This document shows positions 37,309 through 49,976 of a stretch of 64,000 nucleotides of DNA, piece after piece. Below the pieces are notes generated by a model. The model saw nothing but the letters and a program-made list of their open reading frames with translations. It ran no database searches and was not told the origin of the DNA. The stretch is taken from assembly GCA_030549335.1 (NCBI GenBank), contig CM060187.1, forward strand, positions 3,224,001-3,288,000, in the 5' to 3' direction. Origin of the DNA: Pontederia crassipes (lineage: Eukaryota; Streptophyta; Magnoliopsida; Commelinales; Pontederiaceae). The translations under genes were made by a program, and so were the position numbers. Position 1 is the first letter of the stretch, and every line of letters begins with the position of its first letter.

Positions 37309-37531
37309 TGCAATCCGATCCTCTCTTCAGATTTGGGTTTCTCCTGCAACTGCACGAGAGCAAGAACAAGAGAAGAATATTTGGGAGGGAAGCCGAACTG
37401 TTTCATTCATTCAAAAAACAATACAACTTCACTCTTTTATAGTGAGGTTTATATCACCCGATACTACTATAAATCGTAACCCGATATAAGCTAATATACA
37501 TGAACTAATAACAGTTTGATATATGTTAATA
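37309..37531 (-). repeat. 5' LTR of the copia element
   Basis: 223 bp matching 32679-32901 with about 16 differences by eye. Its outer end reads TAATA instead of TAACA, losing the terminal CA. Confidence 0.92.
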
Positions 37532-39255
37532 GATCACTTAACGTTTACAAAAGATACAGTTAATAACGTAAGCATATATTTTACACAAAATAACACAAGT
37601 ATTTTACTTCTAGAAGCCAACAACTTGACGTAATTATTATAAAAAAATGTCAGTAAATTAATTTATAACATTAAAATATAGTTAACTATTGTTGTTGGAC
37701 TGTGCCATAATACGGACCTTGCGAAAAGTGGAGGAGACCCTGCGGGAGCTTCTTATAACTAGCTGCTCTCCAATCACATCAACCTGAACAACAAACTCCC
37801 TCAATTCGTACGGGGTTCAATAAATTGATATTACCTCCTAGAGAAAATTTGGATTATTAAAGAAAAAAGGCAAGCCTAAGGTGCTGTTTGGTTGCAGGTT
37901 AACCGGTGGAATAATGCGATAATCGTAGGAATACAACCAAATGCTCGGAGGATTAAGATTAAGAGCAGACAACCGACGCACAGATCACGATAGATGTTTA
38001 ATCTGGTCGGGCCGCTATTTTTTAGGTTATAGTATTCTTCAATTTTAGTGGAATACGAATAATCCACAAAGGGCAATGATGTCATTTTACTGTACAAGAA
38101 ATAGATGGGGTAAATAGTACGCCCGTCATCGGCCAACCTTCTTCCCCCTTTTGTGCGAAACTAGGGCAGAAGGTTTCGCACGTCGCAGCCGTTGCACTTC
38201 GATCGAACAGGTAAGCAAGCCTTCGTTCCTCCCGATTTATGGTCGGTCGCTTTTGGTAGATCACCTTTGTCCGTCAGATCTCGGCAGACCTCCATCGAAT
38301 GGCACTGACCTCCTGATTCTAGTAGATTGCTCTTCTATCGCTCGGTCTTAAATGTTTGTTCCCTCTCTCTATCCCTCGTCGAGTTTGAAGTCATATTTTC
38401 GATTCACATTGCCTCCCTCTCTCTCCACTAGCGAGTAGTAGATGAAGATCTGCTCCTCTCTTCCTGTTCCACTCGCGAGCGGAAGATGATCCTCACCTCC
38501 CACTCTCCTGCTCCTCCACTCGCGAGCCGGGGATGAACCACGGCTCCCACCGTCTGTTTTCTTCCTTATTGTCAGTAGGGCAGTGACAAGCCTTGTGGGA
38601 ATTTTTTCCCTTTTAACTCTTTGCAATGGTCGACAGTCTAGGGCGAAATTTTCTTCACTTAAATGTGTTAATCATATTTTTAGTTTCCTCCTGTTTCTGA
38701 ACATAGCTTAGCATGTTTCATGAAAATAATATATGTTTGTACTAGTGTTTGTTCATGTAGTTGTATTATTAATGTGATGAATTGATGTTAAATTAGAATG
38801 ATGTTCATTCAGGTTATTGGTGTGTTGTCTCAGAAGTTCCTCATTTGGTTCAAGTGTACTGTCCAGCAGGAATTTACGGGAAGGTATTCGATTGTTCTTC
38901 ATTCTCTTGTCATTGGTATTTGAATAATATATGATTGTACTAGTGTTTGGTATGCTTCTTATTTTTAACACACCGATTCTACTTTTTGTCTCTTCCTATC
39001 TACATATTGCTAGTTCAATAAATGAGTAGTATAGTGCAAGCAATGTACTGAAGTCATTTTTCTGGAGCAATCTCTCCTTTCTTATAGTTTGGTCTTGTGC
39101 AACCTGGAGTGAAATATCATATCTACCGAATGCTCCATGAATGTTTCTTTGATTGCCTAAGATTTAAGCACATGTCTTTCACGTAGACCTTCTAAGCTAG
39201 TCTCTTATATTTTAGTACTTCTTTGCCAATTTTAATGTAGACCCAAAATCAGACC

Positions 39256-40729
39256 ATGAACCAAGAGGTCAGCTCTAGAAACAGAGATGGATCACTCAGG
39301 AAAAGACGTCTAAGCAACTGGAATGATCAGTTGGACGAAGTATTTATTGGACTTATGAAAATTGAATATTTGGATGGGAATATGGTAAATGGAGTATTCT
39401 CGACTAATACTTGGAAGCGCATTCTTAGTAGATTTAATGAGACAACGAAGAAGGGTTATGATACAACTTAAAAAATAGGCTAAAAAATTTGAAGAAGTTG
39501 TTCAGTCTATACCATAGTCTCAATAATCGCAGTGGATGGGACTGGGATCATGAGAAAAAAGTACCTACCCCCGGCGAACCTCGCATGTGGGAAGAGGTCC
39601 TAGCGGTAAGTGTAATTATTGTCTTCAATTTAATCATTTTCTTCATTCGCAGCAATTTTATTTATTTTCATTGAACTCCTTGTTTACTATAATAGGCAAA
39701 CAAGGAGTACTCCAGAATCAAAGACAAGCCGTTTCCTCTTATGACGACTTCTTATTTATATTTTCTAAGAACACCGCTACTGGCAGCCGAGCGTTTGCTA
39801 CGACCATGTCTGATTTGCCTTCTGATGATGTGGAATTGAACGATGACGATGACACTGATGATGTCGACATTACTTTGGATGGTTTAAATTTCTCTCAGTC
39901 AGCAGGAAACAATCAGCAAAGTGTATTTGGTATGGCAGAATTCATATTTGATAGTCCTTCGTCGATTGCTGCATCCGAGGACACCGTCGCTGGTGTCTCC
40001 CCTTCACCCTCATAAGGAAAAAGAGCTAGAACTTCTAGAAGCAATGTGAAGCTATGGAAATCTAAGGTGAACAATGCTGAAGCCATAGAAATTATGTATG
40101 AGATAACACATCAAGGTAAAAAAAGACTTCTACTGCTTGATGAGGTAGTGCAACGCAACAAGGAAGCCACTTCATACTCTAGGAATTAATGCTGGGCAAA
40201 ATTGCGACAGGCGGTAACCAATTGCACCCCCGAATTCAAGTTGGCAATGGTGGAATCATTCAAATACGAGAGTAATTGCTGGGCTTTCATGACTTGCGAC
40301 GAGGATATGATGAAACCATGGTTGTTGGAGCAATTGGATGATTATCGACGAAAGCGCGCCCATAAGGGACATTCAACTAGCAATTCGGCCAGCACCACTC
40401 CTAGTTTCACTGTTTTACCCTCGCACTCACCATCAAGTGACATCCGGAAGGAGACCTACTCATCTATTCCAACCACTGCATTTGGTTCAATGTTTGCTCC
40501 ATCTAGCAACTTTAGTGCCGCATTTTCAGCATCATCATCGCTCCCATGTACTGGATCTTCCACGACCTTCTCTATGAGGAGTTCTTTTGTTCCTCCTATA
40601 TTGGGCACTCAATTAGATACGATGTCAAGTGCCGTCTCAAGACCAAATGCTACCACTGGCATCCCATTCTCAGTTCGGGCATCACCGAGTGGAGGCTCCA
40701 GTTTTGCAGAAGTCTCATCCTCGGAATAA
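39256..40729 (+). pseudogene. Myb/SANT-like protein (ORF1) of the Harbinger element, broken
   Basis: 39256-39471 starts MNQEVSSRNRDGSLRKRRLS with NDQLDEVFIGLM, a Myb/SANT-like domain of the kind found in PIF/Harbinger ORF1 proteins. A frameshift near 39467 is followed in another frame by LKNRLKNLKKLFSLYH and SGWDWDHEKKVP. An intron (GT at 39606, AG ending 39695) follows. After a further frameshift near 39738 the reading continues with NTATGSRAFATTMSDLPSDD and an acidic stretch. Stops at 40012 and near 40188 interrupt it, then the tail has SNCWAFMTCDEDMMKPWLLE and Ser-rich sequence to 40729. In this superfamily ORF1 helps the transposase to bind DNA and enter the nucleus. Confidence 0.8.
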
Positions 40730-41131
40730 CTTATTACATATATAAGAAGCAGCAACTCACTAGTTTTTTGCCTCACTTTAGCTATTACTTATTACAAAAC
40801 ATTTTGCATCCCCTTTTGGCAGCATTTTAGAGCTTGCAATATGTACTTGTAATGCTAGTTGTCATTGCCCTTTTGGAACAATGTAGACCTAACTTAAGCT
40901 ATGAAGTTGCTGACATGATATGCCATATGAATGCTTGTAACTTGAATGCCGCATCTTTTCTTATGTGTCACAAATTAATGGGTAGCTACTACTTTTCATA
41001 TCTTTCATTCATACTGTCGTGCAGTAGTTTCTTCCTACCCGGTTTTTAGTGTTGTTCCTATTCTTCTTAATTCATGTGACTTCTTCTACTATATTTGTTA
41101 TATGATAGATTCAAGTAATTTTTATGCGTAG

Positions 41132-42628
41132 ATGAATAGACATATGCTTATACAACAATTGGCGGACGAGGAGAGATTCCATGAGGATGTCATCAGAATC
41201 TTAATGGCTAGTGGTGTAACTGAAATTGTGTTCAGGGAGACCATTCCGAAGGTGCCATGTAGAACGCGTCCATTTACGGGGCAACAGGTGATTCAGGACA
41301 TATTAAAAGGCCACCCACAGCGTTGTTATGATCTGTATAGGATGTCTCCTAGAATATTTTTGAAATTGGAGGAGTTACTGACATTCAGGGGGCTCATTAG
41401 TAGTACACAACACGTGAGTTCATGCGAACAATTAGCGTTTTTCTTGTATTGTGTAGGACACAACATGACCAACAGAACCATAGCTGAAAAATTCCAACAT
41501 TCTGGTGAAACTATTTCTCGTCATTTTAATCATGTTCTTCGGGCCATATGTTCCCTTACCCAAGAGTTTATCGTGTTACCTAGTCCACAAGCAGACGTGC
41601 ACCCACGCATTCGAGACAATAAGAAATTCTTCCCGTATTTCGCGGTAAGTATAAATCCCTTTCACCTTTTATGCATGTATTAGCTTAGACATGTTTTCAT
41701 TACCGACGCGAAGTTCCCCCTTTTGTTTAGAATGCACTTGGTGCAATCGATGGAACTCATATACTCGCCTTGGTGAGAAAGGTTGATCAACCTCGCTATA
41801 GGAATCACAAGGGGTTTATTTCTCAAAATGTCATGGCAGTGACTTCATTCGATCACTCTTTCCTATATGTTTGCACTGGATGGGAGGGATCTGCCGCGAA
41901 CATGAGGGTTCTGCATTGGTGCATTGAGAATGCTGGTTTCGTGGTTCCGGAAGGTATGTGCTTTACATGTCGTAGCGTAAGGGTTGTAGTGTAATTAGCG
42001 TTCTTAACTGGATTCAAATACTGCATATCATAAAAGATCTCTTTGTTCATTGGAAAATAGGTAAATTTTATCTCGTTGATTCCGGTTAGGCTAATAGTGA
42101 GAAATTTGTTGCCCCACATCGTGGTATTAAGTATCACTTATCGGAATTCAACAATAGCCAAAGGCGATATGAAAGTCCTAAAGAGCTCTTTAATCATAGA
42201 CATGCTCAACTTCGAAATTGTGTCGAAAAGTCGTTTGGTATTTTGAAATCCCGTTTCAGCATACTTTGGTCGACAATGCACTTTCCTATAGCGACACAAG
42301 AACGCATTGTATTAGCATGTTGTGTGTTGCATAATTTCATTAAGCGTTGTCAAGGAACCAATGAGTACTTCAATGGGTCGAGACTACAATCGGATGACAA
42401 CAACAATGTCAATCCAACATTTGGGAATGTCAATATTGGGACCGAGGAAAGTCGAAGGGGAGATATGCTTCGTAGTAACATTACGGTGCAACTGTGGAAC
42501 GCTCGTCAGAATCATCGAGGTACAGTATATGTTTTTTTCGGTGATTTAATAGTCTAGTGGTTATACTTTAGCTAACCGATGATTCTTTTGTAGGAACTAT
42601 AGGAATGGCTGAAGAAGTGGAGGAATGA
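41132..42628 (+). pseudogene. PIF/Harbinger transposase, four exons, inactivated
   Basis: Exons are 41132-41644, 41731-41953, 42061-42519 and 42594-42628, joined in phase by GT-AG introns and ending GTIGMAEEVEE. The spliced length of about 409 codons is normal for the family. Exon 1 carries the helix-turn-helix part (NRTIAEKFQHSGETISRHF). The first catalytic Asp is in GAIDGTH (exon 2) and the Glu in NCVEKSFGILKSRF (exon 3). The second catalytic Asp, normally in GWEGSAxDSRVL, is Asn here (GWEGSAANMRVL). A TAG at 42087-42089 stands where the family has Tyr in DSGYAN. Both changes should abolish activity. Splicing is otherwise intact, so the copy died fairly recently relative to its ORF1. Confidence 0.88.
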
Positions 42629-45523
42629 AGTTTGGTGCAGTAAGTACAATGTTCATTTTTTGCTTCTATTCCGGTGAGGCGAATTTCTCGCAATTTGCTG
42701 GAAACATACATTTGTTGTGTGTTGCTATGAAAAGTTAGATTTTTATGGTTTGAAGGTAGATTGAATTCTGCATGAATTGTATATTTGTTGAAGCTCCCTT
42801 TTGTAGTTCCCACTATGATTAATCATGAAAGTATGTTTTCATTATGATTGCACCTATTTTCGATATCGACATGAAGGTGTTTTTGTTGACTGGGTATATT
42901 AGGACCTCATGCAGTAGTTGTATCAATTAATGTAAGGATGTTTATTCTCATCATCAGGAAAATGCTTGTACTTTGATGCTAATTTCCATTCTATGTGCTT
43001 CCCATTCCTACTTGTCTGATGCTTCATGACTGCTTTCAAGGCTCTTCTTCAAAAATTTGTGTTGATAGGGATCCGTTGGCATCATTTGGAGGAAGATGAA
43101 CCAATAAATGAAGAGTGTTGGCAACCACCTTATTGTTGTGTGGCCTGCTTTTATAAGTCATACTGTTCTGAAATATTGTTAAGAATTTGCTGGATGAGAC
43201 AATTGTTGTCAAATTTGTCACTTGTAATGAGTCTGTTAACAGAGAAGCTTGTTTTCTTCTTCTTTAGTTTCCTACTTTGACACTTTTCATATTCATTTTA
43301 TGGTGTATGAACTGAGTATAAATCCCGATATGTGCACATTGAGACATTGTTAAAATAGATGCTTCTGCTGATAGAGGTTTTTTTTTTGTTTCTAACTTCT
43401 ACTATTGTGTTACTGTTCCACGATTGAGTTCATACTTTTTCCTAGTCATGTATATTACTTCTTTAGCGGCATGCCTGGGTATGGATGTAGCAGTGCAATT
43501 CCAGTGTTTTACTTATTAATTTTTTCCTTTTGTTCATGTATATTACTTGATGATACTCTAAAAGCAAATGTTTTTACTTCCAGAGTTTTGCTAATTAATG
43601 TATCGATAAAATAAATGTTATTTTTATGGATGCAAGCAATAAATATCACTTGTTTCCATCATCCGATCTCTTTCTTGCATCTCTCTTTCATTTATGATAA
43701 TTGCATCTCTTGATCAACATCGCTATATGTGTTTGGCATTCCAAGCAGACTTGATGATATTACTTTGACTTCAGATGAGCATATGTGTTTGGCATTCCAT
43801 TCATATGTGTTTGGTAGATCAAACATATTCTCTTCCCATACGTCATGTACTTCGGAAGGGGTTTGAAATGTTGAATCTTCCTGTTTCTATTCATGTCTTC
43901 AGTTTCATCGTGTATTCAATTTCATGAATGCAATCTCTTTAATACTAGTAATATGTTATGCAAAGTTAAAAGGTACAAGTTAAGTATTGATAGTCAAAAG
44001 TAGAGACATGTGTTATGCAAACTTTCAATGTTAACTAAAATAGCATTTCTTATCACAATGTGAAAGTTAAGTTCATGGTATGCACATAAGAAAGTTAATA
44101 CTAGTAATGTGATAAGAAGTTCATAATGTGTCGACTACATGTCTTTAACAAGATACTAATACAATCCCCGTAAATTCCATTACAACTTAAGACAATTGAG
44201 ACATACATTACAACTACACCACTTCTTATCACATTACATGAACTTAACTAAAATAGCACCTAAAATCAGTCCGACGAAGAACCATATTACTCTTTCCCTC
44301 TTCAAACACTTGCAGTTTGATTCTGCTATTTCCAACTTCTGTAGTAGTGAACTTATAATCATCGCTCCACGGCTTTCCATTGGAGGATCACACCAACGGA
44401 AGAATCCACAAGCTCCATCCGGGGTTTTTTCCTACATGAAGAAAGCATATAGTGCCGACATTAAAAAAATGGTTAACTAGGTCGATCGTAGAGCGATTGT
44501 TAGGAATACCGATGTCGAAATGTGGGCAGCTCCAAAATCGCCTCCCTGGATTACTGGTCGTCCATGATGTCTTCAATCTATAGGTATCGCAATAACACGA
44601 AGGGGTGTCCACCTTCATTTCCGGGCTTCACATTCGTAGAACAAGAGGACGATGGATTAGATGAAAACCCTCATGCAAATACATTTGACCCCTTTTATTA
44701 GTACATGACGTCGGGAAGAAATGCATTACGATGCACAAAAAGTTAACCTAATAATAAGAATCTAAAATATGATGGCGACATGGTTTCAAAGCTTCTGACA
44801 GGTAACTGAAAGCAAAACCCCCTTTTCACGGTGTACACAGGTAAAAACTCAGGATCAGGTTCACCTGACGAAGGATCAGCTTCAACATTTCACGATTTGA
44901 GACAACAACTGAGCAATCCCTTTTCGGTGAAGGCAACAATCGCAGACGGCGACAGACGTGTTGAAGACAACGAATGACATTAGGGCACAAACATGGGGAG
45001 AGCCGACTGGATTTTAAGCGTAGAGACGAGGGTAAACTGGTCATTTTAGGCCGTTATTCCACCTTTCCGTCCAAACAATAGGAGGATTAAGGCTAATAGT
45101 ACTTGCACGGTCAACCAAACATGACGTCGAATACAGCATCTTGCATATAGGAGATTCCACTTATTTTCGGATTAAATACACCTAACCCACCAAGCCTTAT
45201 TCCGCTACCAAACAGGGCCTAGAGTCACAATGACCAAGATACAGAAAATTTGCAAATATAAAATGATGCCTTTTTCCATGATCTACTTTTATCATAACTT
45301 GAGGAACAAATATGTTATCTAAGCTTGAAAAAAAAATTTAGCAACATTTTTTTTTCAATACTGCTATCATATTTTAAGCATGCTGATGGCAAGATAGACA
45401 CCTTGTGATGGGGAATATAGTGATGCCAAGCATAACGTCCTTCTCCGGACATCAAAAGCATGGACCGAGGAGGAAGATAAAGAGCTTTCCTATTGTAATT
45501 AGATCCTTCTTCGAATTCATTAC

Positions 45524-46192
45524 GGCTGTGTTTGGTTCATGAATAATGGTTAGAGCTTGGCCTTGTTCAGTCACGTGACGTCCGGTCAGAACTTTTGGCT
45601 AAGTTATGTCATGTCAATCGTAACTTTTGACTTTTTTTTCTTTCATCTTTTTTTAGTTATTTTATAATGTATGTATATATAATTTAGTATATATTAATAC
45701 ATTATTAATCATCTTATAAAATAAATTATTAAATATAATTAATTAAAAATTATGAAATATTTAGTTCTTATAACTAATAAATACCTTATTAATTAAACTT
45801 TTCAATTATTTTTTAAAAAAATACAGTATATTTGGACCGTAAGATGTACGTAAATTATTATATTTGGATATTTAGATTTACATAAATTATAATATTAATA
45901 ATATTTAAAATATTCAATGAAATAAATAAATGAAATAATAATATAATAATTTATGTAAATTATAATATTAATAACATATTCTTATTTACTATCATTTTAT
46001 ATCTCATAAAATAATAAAATATATTCTTAATTCTTACTTTTTAACCAAACATCTACTAAAACTTATCTACCAAATTAACTTTTTAAATCCCTATCATTAC
46101 ATTTTTTCATCCAAACACCAACTCAAACTTTTTAATCAAATCGATTAGTTCTCGAGAACTTACGGAAACTTGAAATCCCCAATACAACATCA
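45524..46192. mobile_element. MITE-like element inserted in ALKBH8 exon 5
   Basis: It begins GGCTGTGTTTGG and its far part (46080-46185, inverted) matches the start of the element at 58488 (AAGTTCTCGAGAACTAATCG). It interrupts the AlkB exon between RQYPEGS and NEFEEGSNYNRKALYLPPRS. The outer right end is poorly preserved, so the exact boundary and target duplication are uncertain. Most of it is AT-rich, with no coding content. Confidence 0.75.
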
Positions 46193-47874
46193 GGAACCTT
46201 CAGGATATTGTCTAAACTCCATAATGCACGAGCCAACTGTTGAAAGGCTGAACATAAGTTCGTCAAAAGCTGAGTGGGTGTCTATACGGGGAGACAAACC
46301 TACACCACATGGGTATTCGTTAACCTGAGAAAAAAATATTTTGATTAATCCAGATATCTACAAACTTCAGAAAAAAACAAACAAAAATTATATCAGATCC
46401 AGCTTCCATTCAACAGAAGACATAATAGCAGCAAGTGGCAAAAAGTTAAACAATTGTAAGGAGATCACTCTTTTATTTTTCAGAAAAAGACAATTAAGAA
46501 TGATGACTAAGATTGAAAAGGTGCTAAGTATGCCAACTCAATCCAATCCATCAAACCAGAAAGTGCGGCTAACCTGAAACAAATATATTATTATTAGGAG
46601 GTTAATGTACCCTGAAAAAACCATGAGGATGCTAAGGTACCAAACAATGGTAAGAGGTACATACTGTCAACTGATCCACTTCTTTGCCTTCAAAATCATC
46701 TGAGCCTGGGAAACATACGATTTTGTTTAGAATGTGGGAAACGAAGGATGGAAGTTTCCCCAGGAACTGATTTGAATCAACATTCCTGACCTGCAGAAGT
46801 GAGATGAAATGACCAGAATTATTAAGATTATAAGATGCATGAATATTGTAGTCCCCAACTTCTATGGATAATAACATCCACATGTAGTTTGTTCAGTTGG
46901 CATGCCACATTCAGAACATGGGCAGGTATTCAAGACAAGGAATCAAACAAAAATTTCATAGGTAAATAAGCTTCACCATCGAATGTCAAGAAACTGAATG
47001 CTTAACCCAATTTATAAGCGGAAAAAAGCATGGATAGTCAAATAGCATACTTGGTATAAAAACTCATAACCATAATGTTGAACCCTCCTCTTTGCTAAGC
47101 TCTTCCAAGGCCTACTGTCTACTTGTTCAAGAAGTTCCTGAGAACAAGAATAGTGATAATTGTTTACCTAGAAGCAGCATTCGAACAAAGGCAACATGAG
47201 CGACCAAAGATCTTTTTTTTCTTCTCATTTTTGCTTACCTGTTCTTCCTTCAAGCTGATGACATCATGCACAATATAGATTCCTGGAATTTGCAGCTCCG
47301 ATGCACAAAGGCAGACAGGAATCACATCTCCTCGTATCTACAGGCAAATGGCCAAAGCATTCCATAAATTCGTAAGAGAAATAAGACTGAGGAGGTGAAT
47401 CCCAGATATTTGTTGAACGACATTTGCGAATCAAAGATTGAAGAAAAAGGGAATGACATCTTTTGATGATGCTTGGGAACCTCCCTCCGAAAGCGGGGCA
47501 AGGGTCCCGTTCAAGGCTTGCAATCGCTACAAGAAAGGGCATCTTTAACGTTCAATTATTAATGTCGTTAAAAAAATGGTCATTAAAAATAGTCAATAAT
47601 GACAAGAAAAAAATATGAACATTATTAAATACATTATTAACAAAAGAGAAAATTGCTCATCCCAAAAAAATAAATTTTAGTTGTTAAAAGTGATTATTAA
47701 TGACCATCTAATTTTATCTTCATTAATTATTTATAAATTAAGATCATGGAAGTGTACAATTAATATTTTATTTAGCGAAAATTACACATTTCCTTCCATT
47801 AATTTCTTAGGTAACATCAATCTTAAAACATAAACTAATTTATGTATTTAATTATAAAATTAAATAGAAAAACC

Positions 47875-48022
47875 CTAAGCTCTGCCGCCGGACAGTGCCC
47901 CTCTCCCCGCCGCTGCCTGACAGCCCTCCAACAACCCCCTGTGGCCCGCCGCCGCCGTGAGGATCATGCCTCCCGCTGCCGCCGGACAGCGCCCACCTCC
48001 CTGCCGCCGCCTGACAGCACCC
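47875..48022. repeat. GC-rich imperfect duplication in the CACTA element
   Basis: Two copies of roughly 70 bp start TCTGCCGCCGGACAGTG and GCTGCCGCCGGACAGCG and end in CCTGACAGC followed by C-rich DNA. It adjoins the cyclin-L fragment and may derive from a second captured gene or its leader. Confidence 0.55.
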
Positions 48023-49976
48023 CCCAAGGCACACTATATTCCAGTTTATAAAGATAATGATTCTTTTACTACAACAAAAAGCTCAGACCCACAAGTTCAA
48101 ACTCACAAGGTACATTCTAATGAAATGTTGTGATCATCTTTAACTTGTTATATTGACAGAACGTTGTATGACCCATCCAGTCTGTGGTTTTAAAACACTT
48201 CATGCTATTCTACTCAGGAAGTCTTGCTTAATGATAACAACAAAAGTGCTGGACATCCAAAGGTAGGTACTCCAAATGAAGATGCTAACTTGTCGAAGGA
48301 CCCAATTCGAAAAAAATGCCCTAAATAATTTGAAGGACTCAAAGAAAAGTGAAGATGATACTAAAAGTTCTGATGTGGATTCAAAGGAAGAAGACACAGA
48401 GAAGACCAAAGGTGACAATAAATCTGATACAACAGAAAGGAGCCAGGAGGGAGAAGTAGAGAGATCAAAGGCCAGGGAGCGTGATGGCAGGGGCAGAGAC
48501 TCTGATCGTGATAGTAGAGGCAGACTCAGATAGAGACAGAGAACGAGAGAAAGAACTGGAGCGTGACGGAGAGAGAGGAAGACACTGGACCAAGGACAAA
48601 GGAACAGGTATTGTATGAATCATCTCTTATCTGTATGACTTTGTGGAATTTGAAATGTGCCATGTCAAACTTTATAAGTACCACATGCACTCTTTATTGT
48701 GATGATAGTAGATCAGAGTTGTATTGACTAGCTAAAATGGATACATTAGAGGATTTTTGTTTGCTTTTCAATTTTGTTGGTCCATAAAAAAACTACTGAG
48801 CTTTTGTTACTCCAATAAACTGATATAACTTCTACATCTTCTAAGATTTGGATATTAGAAGTGATGAAGCTCTCAAATAAGTTTCAAAAGGATTAAAACA
48901 AGTAAAATGGAAGGCAATGTTTTCTTTCTTTTCATTATCTTCTACCTCTATTGGATGTCTATCTCTTACCCTCATTCATTTTGCGTGCACTAACATATAT
49001 CACTTCCCTTGGCCGTGTCTTTTGTTGAATATCGCTATCTCGAGATGTCAACCACCTTCACCATTTATCTTAAAGTAGCCTTCAGGATTCCTATCATTTA
49101 ACCACCAATTTGACAACCATTATATCCTGTGTTGATATCTTGACAAAATGTCTAAAAAATGCAATGCATTTTATATAGTCAAAAAGTTGTTTCAAGAGGC
49201 ATAACTTAGTGCCACGCCAAAGTTTCAGATGATGCTTGTCTTCTAGTAATTCTGTTGTATTATTTATATATTTCTCTATTTTGTGGATTGATGATATGTT
49301 AATAGCAATTTGCACATGCATATTTCAAGAAGGAAATCATCACAAATGCAATATTTTGCATAAAATAATCATTGAAATAAAAAACATAGGATGAGCATTT
49401 CCTTTATATCCTCTTTTCAGAAGGTGCTAAGAACTTATAATCACTTTCTTTGCATTCTTGGAGGCTTTTCTTTTATTGGGTTCTTAAACAACCAATTTAC
49501 AGAAATTTCCCATATCTTTAACGTTTTGTTATTTTCAAATTATTTTTATATAACTGACTGACTGATTGGTTGTTGATTTAACATGTACCTTGTACATGGA
49601 ACATCTTCTGATAAAATGTTGGTTCAGATTTTCAAACATCGCCTTAGCATAGTGCATTCAGTCCATAACCTTTATAGAATTCTGTACAGATCTCAAAGTC
49701 TTGTTCTTGAACGAATGTCCACAACTCACAAGTTATCCGAAAGGACTAGTCCTCTTTCATTGTAACTTGCATCATTTACTAAACTTTTTTTATGTACCTT
49801 GTAGGACAATTGGAGAAGTCAAGACATCATTCATCACGAGGTATGTCATATGCATCGGTTGTTCGTTTCCTCAGTTCTTAGAATCACAAGTTTTCTAGAC
49901 TTAAAAAATCCTTACGTTCTTTATAGATCGCAATGAATATCGCCGTGAGAAAGACCGGCACAGACATCATCGATAA
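48023..49976 (+). pseudogene. Captured 3' part of a cyclin-L (CYCL1) gene with introns
   Basis: Four exon pieces are readable. 48023-48109: PKAHYIPVYKDNDSF, the end of the cyclin fold. 48218-48607: an acidic and Lys-rich linker passing into Arg/Asp-Arg repeats, with a frameshift near 48310. 49805-49840: QLEKSRHHSSR. 49927-49976: DRNEYRREKDRHRHHR then stop. Introns have GT and AG ends and the last two joins are in phase. Arg-rich cyclin L works with CDK11-type kinases in mRNA splicing and transcription; its Arg-rich tail ends in this EKSRHHSSRD pattern. The 5' part of the gene is absent, so this is a transduplicated fragment, not a working gene. Whether it is transcribed from the ALKBH8 or CACTA promoter is unknown. 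Confidence 0.78.

Larger units (their letters stand above)
32679..37531 (-). mobile_element. Ty1/copia LTR retrotransposon, complete but dead (4853 bp)
   Basis: LTRs of 223 bp lie at 32679-32901 and 37309-37531. They begin TGCAATCCGATCC; the left one ends TAACA and the right one TAATA. By eye they differ at about 16 positions. The PBS (37297-37308) adjoins the right LTR, and a purine-rich tract (minus strand CAACTTGAGGGAGAG) adjoins the left, so the element is on the minus strand. The order Gag, integrase, RT, RNase H is copia. No clear target duplication is seen (AACTC and GATCA). It lies just downstream of the ALKBH8-like pseudogene. Confidence 0.93.
37880..45219 (+). mobile_element. PIF/Harbinger DNA transposon, 7340 bp, in the last ALKBH8 intron
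   Basis: The ends are GGTGCTGTTTGGTTGC and the inverse of GGCCCTGTTTGGTAGC (13 of 16 match). The flanks are TAA (37877-37879) and TAG (45220-45222), close to the TWA target duplication of this superfamily. It carries both usual genes on the plus strand: a Myb/SANT-like protein and a DDE transposase, each damaged. Stretches 37880-39255, 40730-41131 and 42629-45219 hold no recognised gene; subterminal AGGAGGATTAAG-like blocks occur near both ends (37936 and 45080). Confidence 0.88.

Noticed and set aside
32674-37536. Target duplication of the copia element
   Set aside because: Flanking pentamers AACTC and GATCA do not match, so none is claimed.
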